A stretch of DNA of 5,804 nucleotides from Comamonadaceae bacterium (GTDB taxonomy: Bacteria; Pseudomonadota; Gammaproteobacteria; Burkholderiales; Burkholderiaceae_C). How positions within the stretch are numbered: the stretch's first letter is position 1; every line of letters starts with the position of its first letter. A program made the translations under genes and the position numbers. The notes under the pieces were generated by a model. It was not told the origin of the DNA, did no database searches, and was given only the letters and a program-made list of their open reading frames with translations. The DNA is taken from assembly GCA_947463845.1 (NCBI GenBank), contig CANHUM010000116.1, forward strand, positions 1 through 5,804, given 5' to 3'. Positions 1 through 4,773 of the stretch are shown here, piece after piece.

Positions 1-1
1 T

Positions 2-331
2 GACAACCGCGCCCCACGCGGCCACTTTCGCGATGAAACACCCCGCTTTGATCAGCGCGCAACGCCTGCTCACCCTTGGGACCGTGGTGATCACCGCCCT
101 GCCCCTCGGCACGACGTCCGTCAGGATGGTCCACGTCAAGGCGGTCGCTGGGAAGACCGTGGTGGTGACAACCGCAACGCCGCCCGTCCGGCCCCGCGCG
201 GCGCAGCCGGTGACAAGTTCGCCCGGGGCCCCAAGCAATTTGGCGCCAACAATTTCAAACCCCACGCTGCGGGCGAAGGTCCTGCAGGCAAGCGTGGCGG
301 AACGCGCGTGCTGAAAATCACGCGCGGTTGA
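2..331 (+). CDS. 3' end of a protein with an Arg/Gly/Asp-rich disordered tail (probable RNA-acting protein; 5' part outside window)
   Basis: The frame beginning at base 2 stays open for 109 codons and stops at TGA 329-331; the start lies upstream of the window. The visible protein is low complexity: about 19 Arg and 17 Gly in 109 residues, with many Asp, Pro and Asn, in loose repeats of the DNR-APRG and DRGGDNRN kind. It ends in a short, more ordinary segment, GGTRVLKITRG. Tails like this are found on bacterial RNA enzymes, especially RluB/RluF-type 23S rRNA pseudouridine synthases and RhlE-type DEAD-box helicases of Burkholderiales, where they bind RNA non-specifically. No catalytic domain is visible, so I cannot choose between these families. 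The gene is followed by a hairpin and a clear terminator, which supports a real gene end on this strand. The overlapping frame starting at base 33 is judged a shadow because its composition resembles no known protein type. Confidence 0.7.
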   Translation, partial: DNRAPRGHFRDETPRFDQRATPAHPWDRGDHRPAPRHDVRQDGPRQGGRWEDRGGDNRNAARPAPRGAAGDKFARGPKQFGANNFKPHAAGEGPAGKRGGTRVLKITRG

Positions 332-337
332 TGGAGG

Positions 338-356
338 GCCTGGGTTCAACCCAGGC
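338..356 (+). repeat. Perfect 9-bp inverted repeat after the first gene
   Basis: GCCTGGGTT (338-346) and AACCCAGGC (348-356) are exact reverse complements around one central base. In RNA this would give a tight hairpin with a 3-nt or slightly larger loop. It begins 6 nt after the stop codon of the left-edge gene and 14 nt before the terminator hairpin. It has no T-tract, so it is more likely a 3'-end-stabilising or pause hairpin than a terminator. Confidence 0.55.
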
Positions 357-370
357 ATTCAAGGTGTTCA

Positions 371-402
371 AAAGGCCTTGCCCACATCGGCAAGGCCTTT
401 TT
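371..402 (+). terminator. Rho-independent terminator of the left-edge gene
   Basis: AAAGGCCTTGCC (371-382) pairs perfectly with GGCAAGGCCTTT (389-400) across the 6-nt loop CACATC, giving a 12-bp stem. Five T residues run at 398-402. It lies 39 nt past the stop codon at 331, with correct polarity for the plus-strand gene. Confidence 0.9.
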
Positions 403-448
403 CATGATCTGCTGACTTGGTCTGGATGGCCCGTTCTGGATCGACCAT

Positions 449-482
449 AAAAAAACCGCCCTGGGTGCTAACCCGGGCGGTT
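449..482 (-). terminator. Rho-independent terminator of rplS
   Basis: Read on the minus strand, AACCGCCC (482-475) pairs with GGGCGGTT (461-454) and ACCC/GGGT closes the stem (474-471 with 466-463) around a 4-nt loop. One base, at 462, is bulged. Seven A residues on the plus strand (449-455) give a T-run on the minus strand right after the stem. It starts 22 nt past the rplS stop. A T-rich stretch on the other side (TTATTTT, 481-487) may let it also act on plus-strand transcripts as a back-up. Confidence 0.9.
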
Positions 483-504
483 ATTTTGTACCTGGAAAAA
501 GGCT

Positions 505-888
505 TTAAGCCTGAGCAACAGGTGCTGCTTTGCGCTGTGGCAACTTTTCCTTGATACGTGCCGACTTACCGCTGCGGTCACGCAGGTAGTACAGCTTGGC
601 ACGGCGAACATCACCGCGGCGCTTGACTTCGATGCTGGCGATCACGGGGCTGTAAGTCTGGAACGTACGCTCCACACCTTCGCCACTGGAGATCTTGCGC
701 ACAGTGAAGCCGCTGTTCAGACCACGGTTACGTTTGGCGATCACAACACCTTCGTAGGCCTGGATACGCTTACGCGCACCTTCCACCACGTTGACGCTGA
801 CGATCACGGTGTCGCCGGGGGCAAATTCAGGAATGGTCTTACCCAAACGGGCAATTTCTTCCTGCTCAAGGGTTTGAATCAGGTTCAT
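505..888 (-). CDS. rplS: 50S ribosomal protein L19
   Basis: L19 is a 50S subunit protein at the interface with the 30S subunit. The 127-residue product carries the family hallmarks in order: [16 protein letters not shown] near residues 22-37, [19 protein letters not shown] near 41-59, the [17 protein letters not shown] core near 61-77, and [21 protein letters not shown] near 88-108. It is a little longer than E. coli L19 (115 residues), with a longer N-terminus and an Ala/Pro-rich tail (RKAAPVAQA). The ATG start is supported by GGAG at 898-895, six bases upstream. The gene is the last of the rpsP-rimM-trmD block but is separated from trmD by a hydrolase gene. It probably has its own promoter (1023-1052) and structured leader, and it ends at a strong terminator (449-482). 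Confidence 0.98.
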   Translation of the reverse strand: MNLIQTLEQEEIARLGKTIPEFAPGDTVIVSVNVVEGARKRIQAYEGVVIAKRNRGLNSGFTVRKISSGEGVERTFQTYSPVIASIEVKRRGDVRRAKLYYLRDRSGKSARIKEKLPQRKAAPVAQA

Positions 889-915
889 TTGAAACTCCGA
901 TATTTCTCTCGTTCA

Positions 916-988
916 TGCCTGCTGCACTAGGGGCGTTCCTGGCGTCTTTTTGAAAAAGACGATTGACTGCCAAAATGATCAGCAGGCA
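916..988 (-). promoter_or_regulatory. Predicted structured 5' leader of rplS (two nested stems)
   Basis: On the minus strand, TGCCTGCTG (988-980) pairs perfectly with CAGCAGGCA (924-916), a 9-bp outer stem. Inside it, a second inverted repeat (961-943) pairs CGTCTTTTT with AAAAAGACG around one base, so about seven pairs plus a small loop. The element ends 27 nt before the rplS ATG and just upstream of the Shine-Dalgarno sequence. Many ribosomal protein genes carry leaders bound by their own product, so autogenous control of L19 is a reasonable guess. I do not recognise this as a named RNA family, and the fold is judged by eye only. Confidence 0.45.
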
Positions 989-1022
989 GGACCGCGGCGG
1001 GTAGAGGACCGAAAAGCCTTTG

Positions 1023-1052
1023 ATTATAGCTTACCTGTCCGCAGCCAGTCCA
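1023..1052 (-). promoter_or_regulatory. Probable sigma70 promoter of rplS, overlapping the hydrolase stop codon
   Basis: On the minus strand there is a perfect TATAAT at 1028-1023. TGGACT lies at 1052-1047, a 4/6 match to TTGACA, with an 18-bp spacer. The hydrolase stop codon TAA (1026-1024) is inside the -10 box. Transcription would begin near 1016 and give a leader of about 128 nt containing the two-stem structure at 988-916. Placement directly ahead of a highly expressed ribosomal gene supports the call; the -35 match is modest. Confidence 0.6.
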
Positions 1053-1896
1053 GCGTTTGCTGCCACAGAAGCCTGGCCTGGGGACGGAAGTAATTCATAT
1101 GACCGATACCCGACATGCCCAGATTGCGAGGCTCGATGGTCATGGTTTGCACAGAAGCATTGCAGTAGCCTGCCATGAAGGCATCGCGTGACGAGGGCGG
1201 TGCCCACTTGTCGTCAGTGGCATTGATGGCCAGGATCGGCGTACGCACCCGGGCGAATTGTCCTGAAACTTCCTGCATGGCCGGGTCGTCGAAAAAATAG
1301 CGCGGCCACCGACACCAATGGCGCCATTGGTAGAAGACATCGCGCGGTAGGTCCTCCCCCATGCCCATCAGACTCCAAGCCAAATAGCCCCTGGCGCGGA
1401 CAATCAGTGGTCCCAGCACATGCCACAAGAAAAGCACGCGCACGCGCTCCAATGGTGGCATCCAGCCATGCCAACCGGCACCGGTCGCAAAGGTGGCAAA
1501 ACGCTGAATCTGATGGTGTTCGGCTAACAACCCGAAAGCATGACCGCCATAGGAATGGCCCACCATCCAAAACGGGCCTTCACCCTGTGCGTCCACATGC
1601 GCCAGCAAGGCGGCCAGGTCTAGGCGAGCCCAATCGAGGTAGTTCATTCTGAGATCGCGCAACCGCTTTGGGCGCGACAGGCCGATGCCCCTGTAATCCA
1701 AGGTCCAGACTTCAACGCCCTGCTCGGCCGCATAGAGGGCAAACCGGTTGTAAAAACGCTGCGGCACCCCGGTGGCCCCAGCCACAATGAGTCGTCCTCG
1801 ACGCTCGCCGTTGACGGGGTAATGCGTGGCTTGCAGTGGGTAGCCATCCTTGGCTTGAAGGCTGAAAACGCGAGGATCGAAAGCTGTCGAGTTCAT
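1024..1896 (-). CDS. Alpha/beta-hydrolase family protein (COG4757-like), inserted between trmD and rplS
   Basis: This 290-residue protein has a complete alpha/beta-hydrolase catalytic layout: nucleophile elbow GHSYGG at 113-118 (Ser115), an acid in the segment NATDDKWAP (Asp228 or Asp229), and a catalytic His in GIGHMNYF (His266). The early segment GATGVPQRFYNRFA (about 40-53) and LDYRGIGLSRP (66-76) resemble the predicted hydrolases of COG4757. A Trp/Arg-rich region at about 142-205 probably forms the cap that sets substrate choice. No signal peptide or membrane anchor is evident, so it should be cytoplasmic. The substrate is unknown; an esterase, lipase or peptidase-like role is possible. 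The ATG at 1896 is the first usable in-frame start after an in-frame TGA, but it has no clear Shine-Dalgarno sequence. The gene lies 84 nt after trmD and 135 nt before rplS on the same strand, so it is probably read through from the rpsP promoter or from a weak promoter of its own. Confidence 0.88.
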   Translation of the reverse strand: MNSTAFDPRVFSLQAKDGYPLQATHYPVNGERRGRLIVAGATGVPQRFYNRFALYAAEQGVEVWTLDYRGIGLSRPKRLRDLRMNYLDWARLDLAALLAHVDAQGEGPFWMVGHSYGGHAFGLLAEHHQIQRFATFATGAGWHGWMPPLERVRVLFLWHVLGPLIVRARGYLAWSLMGMGEDLPRDVFYQWRHWCRWPRYFFDDPAMQEVSGQFARVRTPILAINATDDKWAPPSSRDAFMAGYCNASVQTMTIEPRNLGMSGIGHMNYFRPQARLLWQQTLDWLRTGKL

Positions 1897-1910
1897 GAGT
1901 GGTGAACATA

Positions 1911-1928
1911 ATCGAACGGTCGTTCCAT
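1911..1928. promoter_or_regulatory. Operator-like palindrome upstream of the hydrolase
   Basis: ATCGAACGGTCGTTCCAT is an imperfect palindrome: GAACG (1914-1918) mirrors CGTTC (1921-1925), and the flanking AT and AT also match. The two central bases and one flanking pair do not match. Size and composition resemble operators of TetR-family repressors. Its near edge is 14 bases upstream of the hydrolase ATG at 1896, and it overlaps a weak -10-like GATTAT on the minus strand (1913-1908). No regulator gene is in the window, so the assignment is inference. Confidence 0.35.
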
Positions 1929-1980
1929 TTCCAGATGGAGCAGTAGCAACCGCGACAAGTCAGCGGTCTTGCCCAGGCGA

Positions 1981-2751
1981 TCAAGGCTTGGGCGTTCGGG
2001 GGTCAAGACTCTGTATAAAGTCCTCGTCGGCCTGGCTCAGGCGCCCCGCTGCACGAGCCTGATCGATCAGTTCGTGACGATGCCTGGCGCTCAGCACCAA
2101 ACTCTGTTCGCGCCGCCAGCGCTCAATTCTTGCATGATGCCCCGACAGCAAGACCTCGGGCACCGTTTTTCCGTGCCAGACCTCGGGGCGGGTGTAGTGC
2201 GGGCTGTCGAGCAAACCATCCAATGCGGGATTGAAACTGTCCTGTTGGTGGCTGCCCTCATCATTGAGCACCCCGGGTTGCAGACGGGCCACCGCATCCA
2301 GCAAAGCCATCGCAGCGATTTCTCCGCCCGACAACACAAAATCGCCCAGACTGATTTGCTGGTCGACGTATTGGTCAATGAAACGCTGGTCTACGCCTTC
2401 GTAGCGGCCACAGAGCAACACAGCGCCCGCACTGGCTGACCATTTGGCCACCGCGCTGTGGTTGAGGCTTTGACCCATCGGAGAAAACAAAACCAGCGGT
2501 GCAGGTTCGTTTTCTTGCCGATCTGCACGAATGGCGCTCAGGCACTGGAACAAGGGCTCGGCCAGCATGACCATGCCGGGGCCACCACCAAAAGACCGGT
2601 CATCGACACGGCGGTAATTGCCTTCGGCGTGGTCTCTTGGATTCCACAAACGCACGTCAACCAGGCCGTTTTCGTAGGCTCGGCGCGTGATGCCGCTGGT
2701 CAACAGCGGTGCGAACAGTTCGGGAAACAGGGTGATGATGTCAAAGCGCAT
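1981..2751 (-). CDS. trmD: tRNA (guanine(37)-N1)-methyltransferase
   Basis: TrmD is a SPOUT-class enzyme. It uses S-adenosylmethionine to methylate N1 of G37 next to the anticodon, which prevents +1 frameshifting. The 256-residue product, starting at ATG 2751 with MRFDIITLFPELF, matches the usual length (255 in E. coli). Visible motifs are VDDRSFGGGPGM (49-60), the trefoil-knot strand LLCGRYEGVDQR (112-123), SLGDFVLSGGE (134-144), the catalytic Asp171 in DSF, and SPHYTRPEVW plus LLSGHHARIERWRR near 183-214. An open frame continues upstream to 2853, but those residues overlap rimM and fit no TrmD sequence. The start is supported by GGAGG at 2765-2761, nine bases upstream. The gene follows rimM after 28 nt and is followed by the hydrolase gene rather than rplS. 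Confidence 0.98.
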   Translation of the reverse strand: MRFDIITLFPELFAPLLTSGITRRAYENGLVDVRLWNPRDHAEGNYRRVDDRSFGGGPGMVMLAEPLFQCLSAIRADRQENEPAPLVLFSPMGQSLNHSAVAKWSASAGAVLLCGRYEGVDQRFIDQYVDQQISLGDFVLSGGEIAAMALLDAVARLQPGVLNDEGSHQQDSFNPALDGLLDSPHYTRPEVWHGKTVPEVLLSGHHARIERWRREQSLVLSARHRHELIDQARAAGRLSQADEDFIQSLDPRTPKP

Positions 2752-2757
2752 GGGGAT

Positions 2758-2771
2758 GGCCCTCCACGGCC
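2758..2771 (-). promoter_or_regulatory. trmD ribosome binding site within a small GGCC hairpin
   Basis: On the minus strand GGCC (2771-2768) and GGCC (2761-2758) can pair around the loop GTGGAG, placing most of the Shine-Dalgarno GGAGG (2765-2761) in the loop and stem. The stem has only four pairs, all G-C. It could lower trmD translation, in line with the known low yield of TrmD relative to S16 and L19 in E. coli, but this is a suggestion only. Confidence 0.3.
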
Positions 2772-2779
2772 GGGGCTGC

Positions 2780-3391
2780 TCAGTAGTCGGGTTGCCAGTC
2801 GACCGTGATGCGCTTCGCTGGCAAGTCAACGCCATCGACGAAAGCCGCCACAAACGGGATCATGCGCTCGACAGGTTTGGCGCCTTGCGCTTGGGCAGGC
2901 GATTCAATGACCAGCACGGTTTGCGGACCGGTGGACATGAGGTCGCGCACTTGGCCCAAATCCACTCCTTCACGGTTGAAGACTTGCAGACCGATCAAGT
3001 CAACCCAGTAATACTCGCCATCGGCTGCGGCCGGAAAGCTGGATCGTGGCACAAAAATTCGGCCACCGCGCAAGGATTCGGATGCATTGCGGTCGTCAAT
3101 GCCTTGGGCGCGCGCCACCACCGTGTCGGAATGGTCTTTGACTTCGAGAATATTGATCAGCAAAGGCTCGCGCCAGGCCTGTTGTACAGAGGCCGCAGCC
3201 TCTTGGCCACGTTGAGGTTTCATGGGCCGATCGGGCGGCAACAAAAACCAGCTTTTGGCAGAAAAAAGCGCCTCGGGCGAGGCGCTGTGGGGCAAGACCT
3301 TGAACCAGCCTTTGATGCCCCAGGCATCGGTGATGCGCCCAACTTCGATGGCATCAGCCGGCAGCGCGGCTGTATCCAAAGGTGGACGCAT
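2780..3391 (-). CDS. rimM: Ribosome maturation factor RimM
   Basis: RimM binds ribosomal protein S19 and assists late maturation of the 30S head region. The 203-residue product has the N-terminal RimM domain, with EVGRITDAWGIKGWFKV at about 16-32 and SESLRGGRIFVPRS at 104-117. The C-terminal PRC-barrel follows, from EYYWVDLIGLQVFN (126-139) through GQVRDLMSTGPQTVLVI (146-162) to RMIPFVAAFVDGVD (176-189). It is about 20 residues longer than E. coli RimM (182), partly through a polar insertion around residues 56-75 that I take to be a surface loop. The ATG at 3391 is 16 nt after the rpsP stop. No good Shine-Dalgarno sequence precedes it (CACGGATC only), so translation may depend on coupling with rpsP, which would fit the low RimM level known for this operon in E. 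coli. Confidence 0.97.
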   Translation of the reverse strand: MRPPLDTAALPADAIEVGRITDAWGIKGWFKVLPHSASPEALFSAKSWFLLPPDRPMKPQRGQEAAASVQQAWREPLLINILEVKDHSDTVVARAQGIDDRNASESLRGGRIFVPRSSFPAAADGEYYWVDLIGLQVFNREGVDLGQVRDLMSTGPQTVLVIESPAQAQGAKPVERMIPFVAAFVDGVDLPAKRITVDWQPDY

Positions 3392-3407
3392 GATCCGTGC
3401 GAACCAA

Positions 3408-3659
3408 TCAGGCGGCGGCTTTGCCGGCTTGACGGATCAGGCGTTCCACAGTGGGGGAAGCCTGAGCGCCAACGCTCTTCCAGTAAGTCAAACGGTCTTG
3501 AGCGATGCGCAGACCTTCTTCGCCGCCTTTGGCTGTAGGGTTGTAGAAACCGATGCGCTCCAGGAAGCGACCATCGCGACGCACGCGCTTGTCAGCGACA
3601 ACGATGTTGAAGAAAGGACGTGCTTTAGAGCCGCCGCGGTTCAGACGAATAACAACCAT
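3408..3659 (-). CDS. rpsP: 30S ribosomal protein S16
   Basis: S16 is a primary 30S assembly protein that binds 16S rRNA. The 83-residue product has the usual length (82 in E. coli) and the family landmarks: [23 protein letters not shown] at the N-terminus, [15 protein letters not shown] near residues 27-41, and the helix [20 protein letters not shown] near 56-75. The tail is short and Ala-rich. The ATG at 3659 has AAGGA at 3670-3666, six bases upstream. This is the first gene of the minus-strand block (rpsP-rimM-trmD-hydrolase-rplS). A probable promoter lies about 115 bases upstream, next to the divergent acetyltransferase gene. Confidence 0.98.
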   Translation of the reverse strand: MVVIRLNRGGSKARPFFNIVVADKRVRRDGRFLERIGFYNPTAKGGEEGLRIAQDRLTYWKSVGAQASPTVERLIRQAGKAAA

Positions 3660-3736
3660 GATTTATCCTTGGGTGGTTGGGCTTCTTGGGAACAATTGCC
3701 CAGATGCCCGGTATCCTTCAGCGTTTGAGACACGCA

Positions 3737-3754
3737 ACTGGCCACCCGGCCAGT
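3737..3754 (-). promoter_or_regulatory. Hairpin in the rpsP leader
   Basis: On the minus strand ACTGGCC (3754-3748) pairs perfectly with GGCCAGT (3743-3737) across the 4-nt loop GGGT. With transcription starting near 3768, the hairpin would lie about 14 nt from the 5' end of the rpsP mRNA. It could protect the transcript end or take part in regulation. There is no T-tract, so it is not a terminator. Confidence 0.4.
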
Positions 3755-3774
3755 GACACACTGAAAAGCCAGCC

Positions 3775-3803
3775 ATTATACAACGGGAGTCCTGCCTTGC
3801 CTC
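3775..3803 (-). promoter_or_regulatory. Probable promoter of the rpsP-rimM-trmD block
   Basis: A perfect TATAAT lies on the minus strand at 3780-3775. At a 17-bp spacing the -35 position reads GAGGCA (3803-3798), only a 3/6 match to TTGACA. The start point would be near 3768, giving a leader of about 109 nt before the rpsP ATG. The -35 area overlaps the first codons of the divergent acetyltransferase gene. The -10 box and its position ahead of a ribosomal operon carry the call. Confidence 0.55.
3785..3789 (+). promoter_or_regulatory. Ribosome binding site that fixes a TTG start for the acetyltransferase
   Basis: GGGAG at 3785-3789 is followed by a 7-base spacer and TTG at 3797. This spacing is ideal, and the protein beginning there (PLIRPSREEDV) matches where GNAT domains normally start. 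The in-frame ATG at 3677 would add 40 residues without GNAT character, encoded in the rpsP leader and promoter region. Confidence 0.7.
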
Positions 3804-4318
3804 TGATACGGCCCAGTCGCGAAGAAGATGTCGCCACCATCACCGCCATTTACCGCCACCATGTGCTCACGGGCACGGGCACCTTCGAAATCGAACCACC
3901 GACCGAAGCGGACATGGCGACCCGCCGCGCCGATGTGCTGTCCAAGGGCTTGCCTTATCTTGTGGTCGAAGACGAAGGCCGCGTGATGGGTTTTACTTAC
4001 TGCAACTGGTTCAAGCCCCGCCCTGCCTACCGCTTTTCTGCCGAAGATTCGATTTACATGGCTTCAGACGCTCACCGCAAGGGCATGGGCCGTGCCCTGC
4101 TGGCCGAGTTGTGTGCGCAGGCCGAACGCGCAGGGGTTCGCAAACTTCTGGCCGTGATTGGCGACTCGGCCAATGCCGGGTCGATCGGCGTACACAGCGC
4201 CTTGGGCTTCAGCCATGTCGGCGTCCTCAAATCCTGCGGCTGGAAGTTTGACCGCTGGCTCGATGTGGTGATGATGGAAAAGCCTTTGGGTGCAGGTGAC
4301 ACATCAGCTCCGCAATAA
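3797..4318 (+). CDS. GNAT N-acetyltransferase of the PAT/MnaT (phosphinothricin or methionine sulfone/sulfoximine acetyltransferase-like) type
   Basis: The 173-residue product transfers an acetyl group from acetyl-CoA to an amine, probably a small amino-acid-like compound. It starts IRPSREEDVATITAIYRHHV, the beta1-alpha1 unit of GNAT folds. The region PRPAYRFSAEDSIYM (74-88) corresponds to the conserved Tyr...Glu segment of the PAT/Bar family, with Glu83 the likely active-site acid. HRKGMGRALL (93-102) is the acetyl-CoA pyrophosphate loop (R-x-G-x-G). AVIGDSANAGSIGVHSALGF (119-138) and GWKFDRWLDVVMMEK (148-162) complete the family pattern. The TTG start is chosen on the basis of GGGAG at 3785-3789. 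It is transcribed away from rpsP, and the TM2 gene begins 8 bases after its stop, so the two are probably co-transcribed. The exact substrate cannot be told from sequence; housekeeping detoxification is more likely than true herbicide resistance. Confidence 0.9.
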   Translation: MPLIRPSREEDVATITAIYRHHVLTGTGTFEIEPPTEADMATRRADVLSKGLPYLVVEDEGRVMGFTYCNWFKPRPAYRFSAEDSIYMASDAHRKGMGRALLAELCAQAERAGVRKLLAVIGDSANAGSIGVHSALGFSHVGVLKSCGWKFDRWLDVVMMEKPLGAGDTSAPQ

Positions 4319-4326
4319 TCACCTCC

Positions 4327-4773
4327 ATGAAAAATAAAACACTCGCGACATGGCTGGCATTTTGGGGTGGCCCCTTGGGACTGCACCGTTTTTACCTTTA
4401 TGGTTTCAAAGACATGCTGGCTTGGTTGTTGCCCATCCCCACCGCAATGGGGTTGTACGGGTTGGAGCGCGTTGCGCAGTTTGGCCAGGATGACACCCTC
4501 AGCTGGGTGCTGATTCCTTTGCTGGGCTTCACTTTGGCGGGTTGCGCCATGAACGCCATCATTTACGGACTCACATCCATGGAAAAGTGGAACACCAGGT
4601 TCAACCCCCAGGCTGACTCTTTGGCACCTGCAGGGCACACCCAGTGGCTCACCGTCATTGGCATCGTCACGGCCTTGCTCATGGGCACCACCGTGTTGAT
4701 GGCCAGCCTGGTCTTCAGCTTCCAGCGTTATTTCGAATACCAGATCGAAGCGGCCCGCCTGATCAGCCAGTGA
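4327..4773 (+). CDS. TM2-domain family membrane protein
   Basis: The 148-residue protein begins with the TM2-type pattern: KNKTLATWLAFWGGPLGLHRFYLYG (2-26), a transmembrane segment with Gly-Gly and the His-Arg-Phe-Tyr turn. A second hydrophobic stretch follows (about 29-45). Two more lie at about 58-83 and 107-132, so I predict an inner-membrane protein with about four spans and a polar loop at 85-106 (EKWNTRFNPQ). The function of this family in bacteria is not established. The gene starts 8 bases after the acetyltransferase stop and has no Shine-Dalgarno sequence; the bases before ATG read ATCACCTCC. Translational coupling to the upstream gene is therefore likely. Its 3' end overlaps the 3' end of folK on the other strand by 11 bp. 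No terminator for it is evident, so its mRNA may run into folK antisense. Confidence 0.85.
   Translation: MKNKTLATWLAFWGGPLGLHRFYLYGFKDMLAWLLPIPTAMGLYGLERVAQFGQDDTLSWVLIPLLGFTLAGCAMNAIIYGLTSMEKWNTRFNPQADSLAPAGHTQWLTVIGIVTALLMGTTVLMASLVFSFQRYFEYQIEAARLISQ

Noticed and set aside
340..356. Possible tRNA T-arm or tRNA remnant (GGTTCAACC-like bases)
   Set aside because: The T-stem does not pair in the required register, and no acceptor, D-arm or anticodon arm surrounds it. The bases are explained by the 9-bp inverted repeat.
403..448. Spacer between the two facing terminators
   Set aside because: I looked for a small gene, promoter or repeat and found nothing supportable.
2752..2853. Upstream extension of trmD by 34 codons
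   Set aside because: The extra residues overlap rimM and match nothing in TrmD; ATG 2751 has a ribosome binding site and the canonical N-terminus.
2687..3538. Long plus-strand open frame (283 codons) opposite trmD, rimM and rpsP
   Set aside because: It runs antisense to three certain genes, has no recognisable domain, and its length is explained by high GC and the codon pattern of the opposite strand.
3753..3782. Plus-strand promoter GTGACA-18-TATACA for the acetyltransferase
   Set aside because: The -35 is a 5/6 match, but transcription would begin around 3789, after the ribosome binding site at 3785-3789 that supports the TTG start. The two calls conflict, so the promoter is not reported.
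3677..3796. ATG start at 3677 for the acetyltransferase
   Set aside because: The extra 40 residues lie in the rpsP leader and promoter region and have no GNAT character; TTG 3797 has a well-spaced GGGAG.
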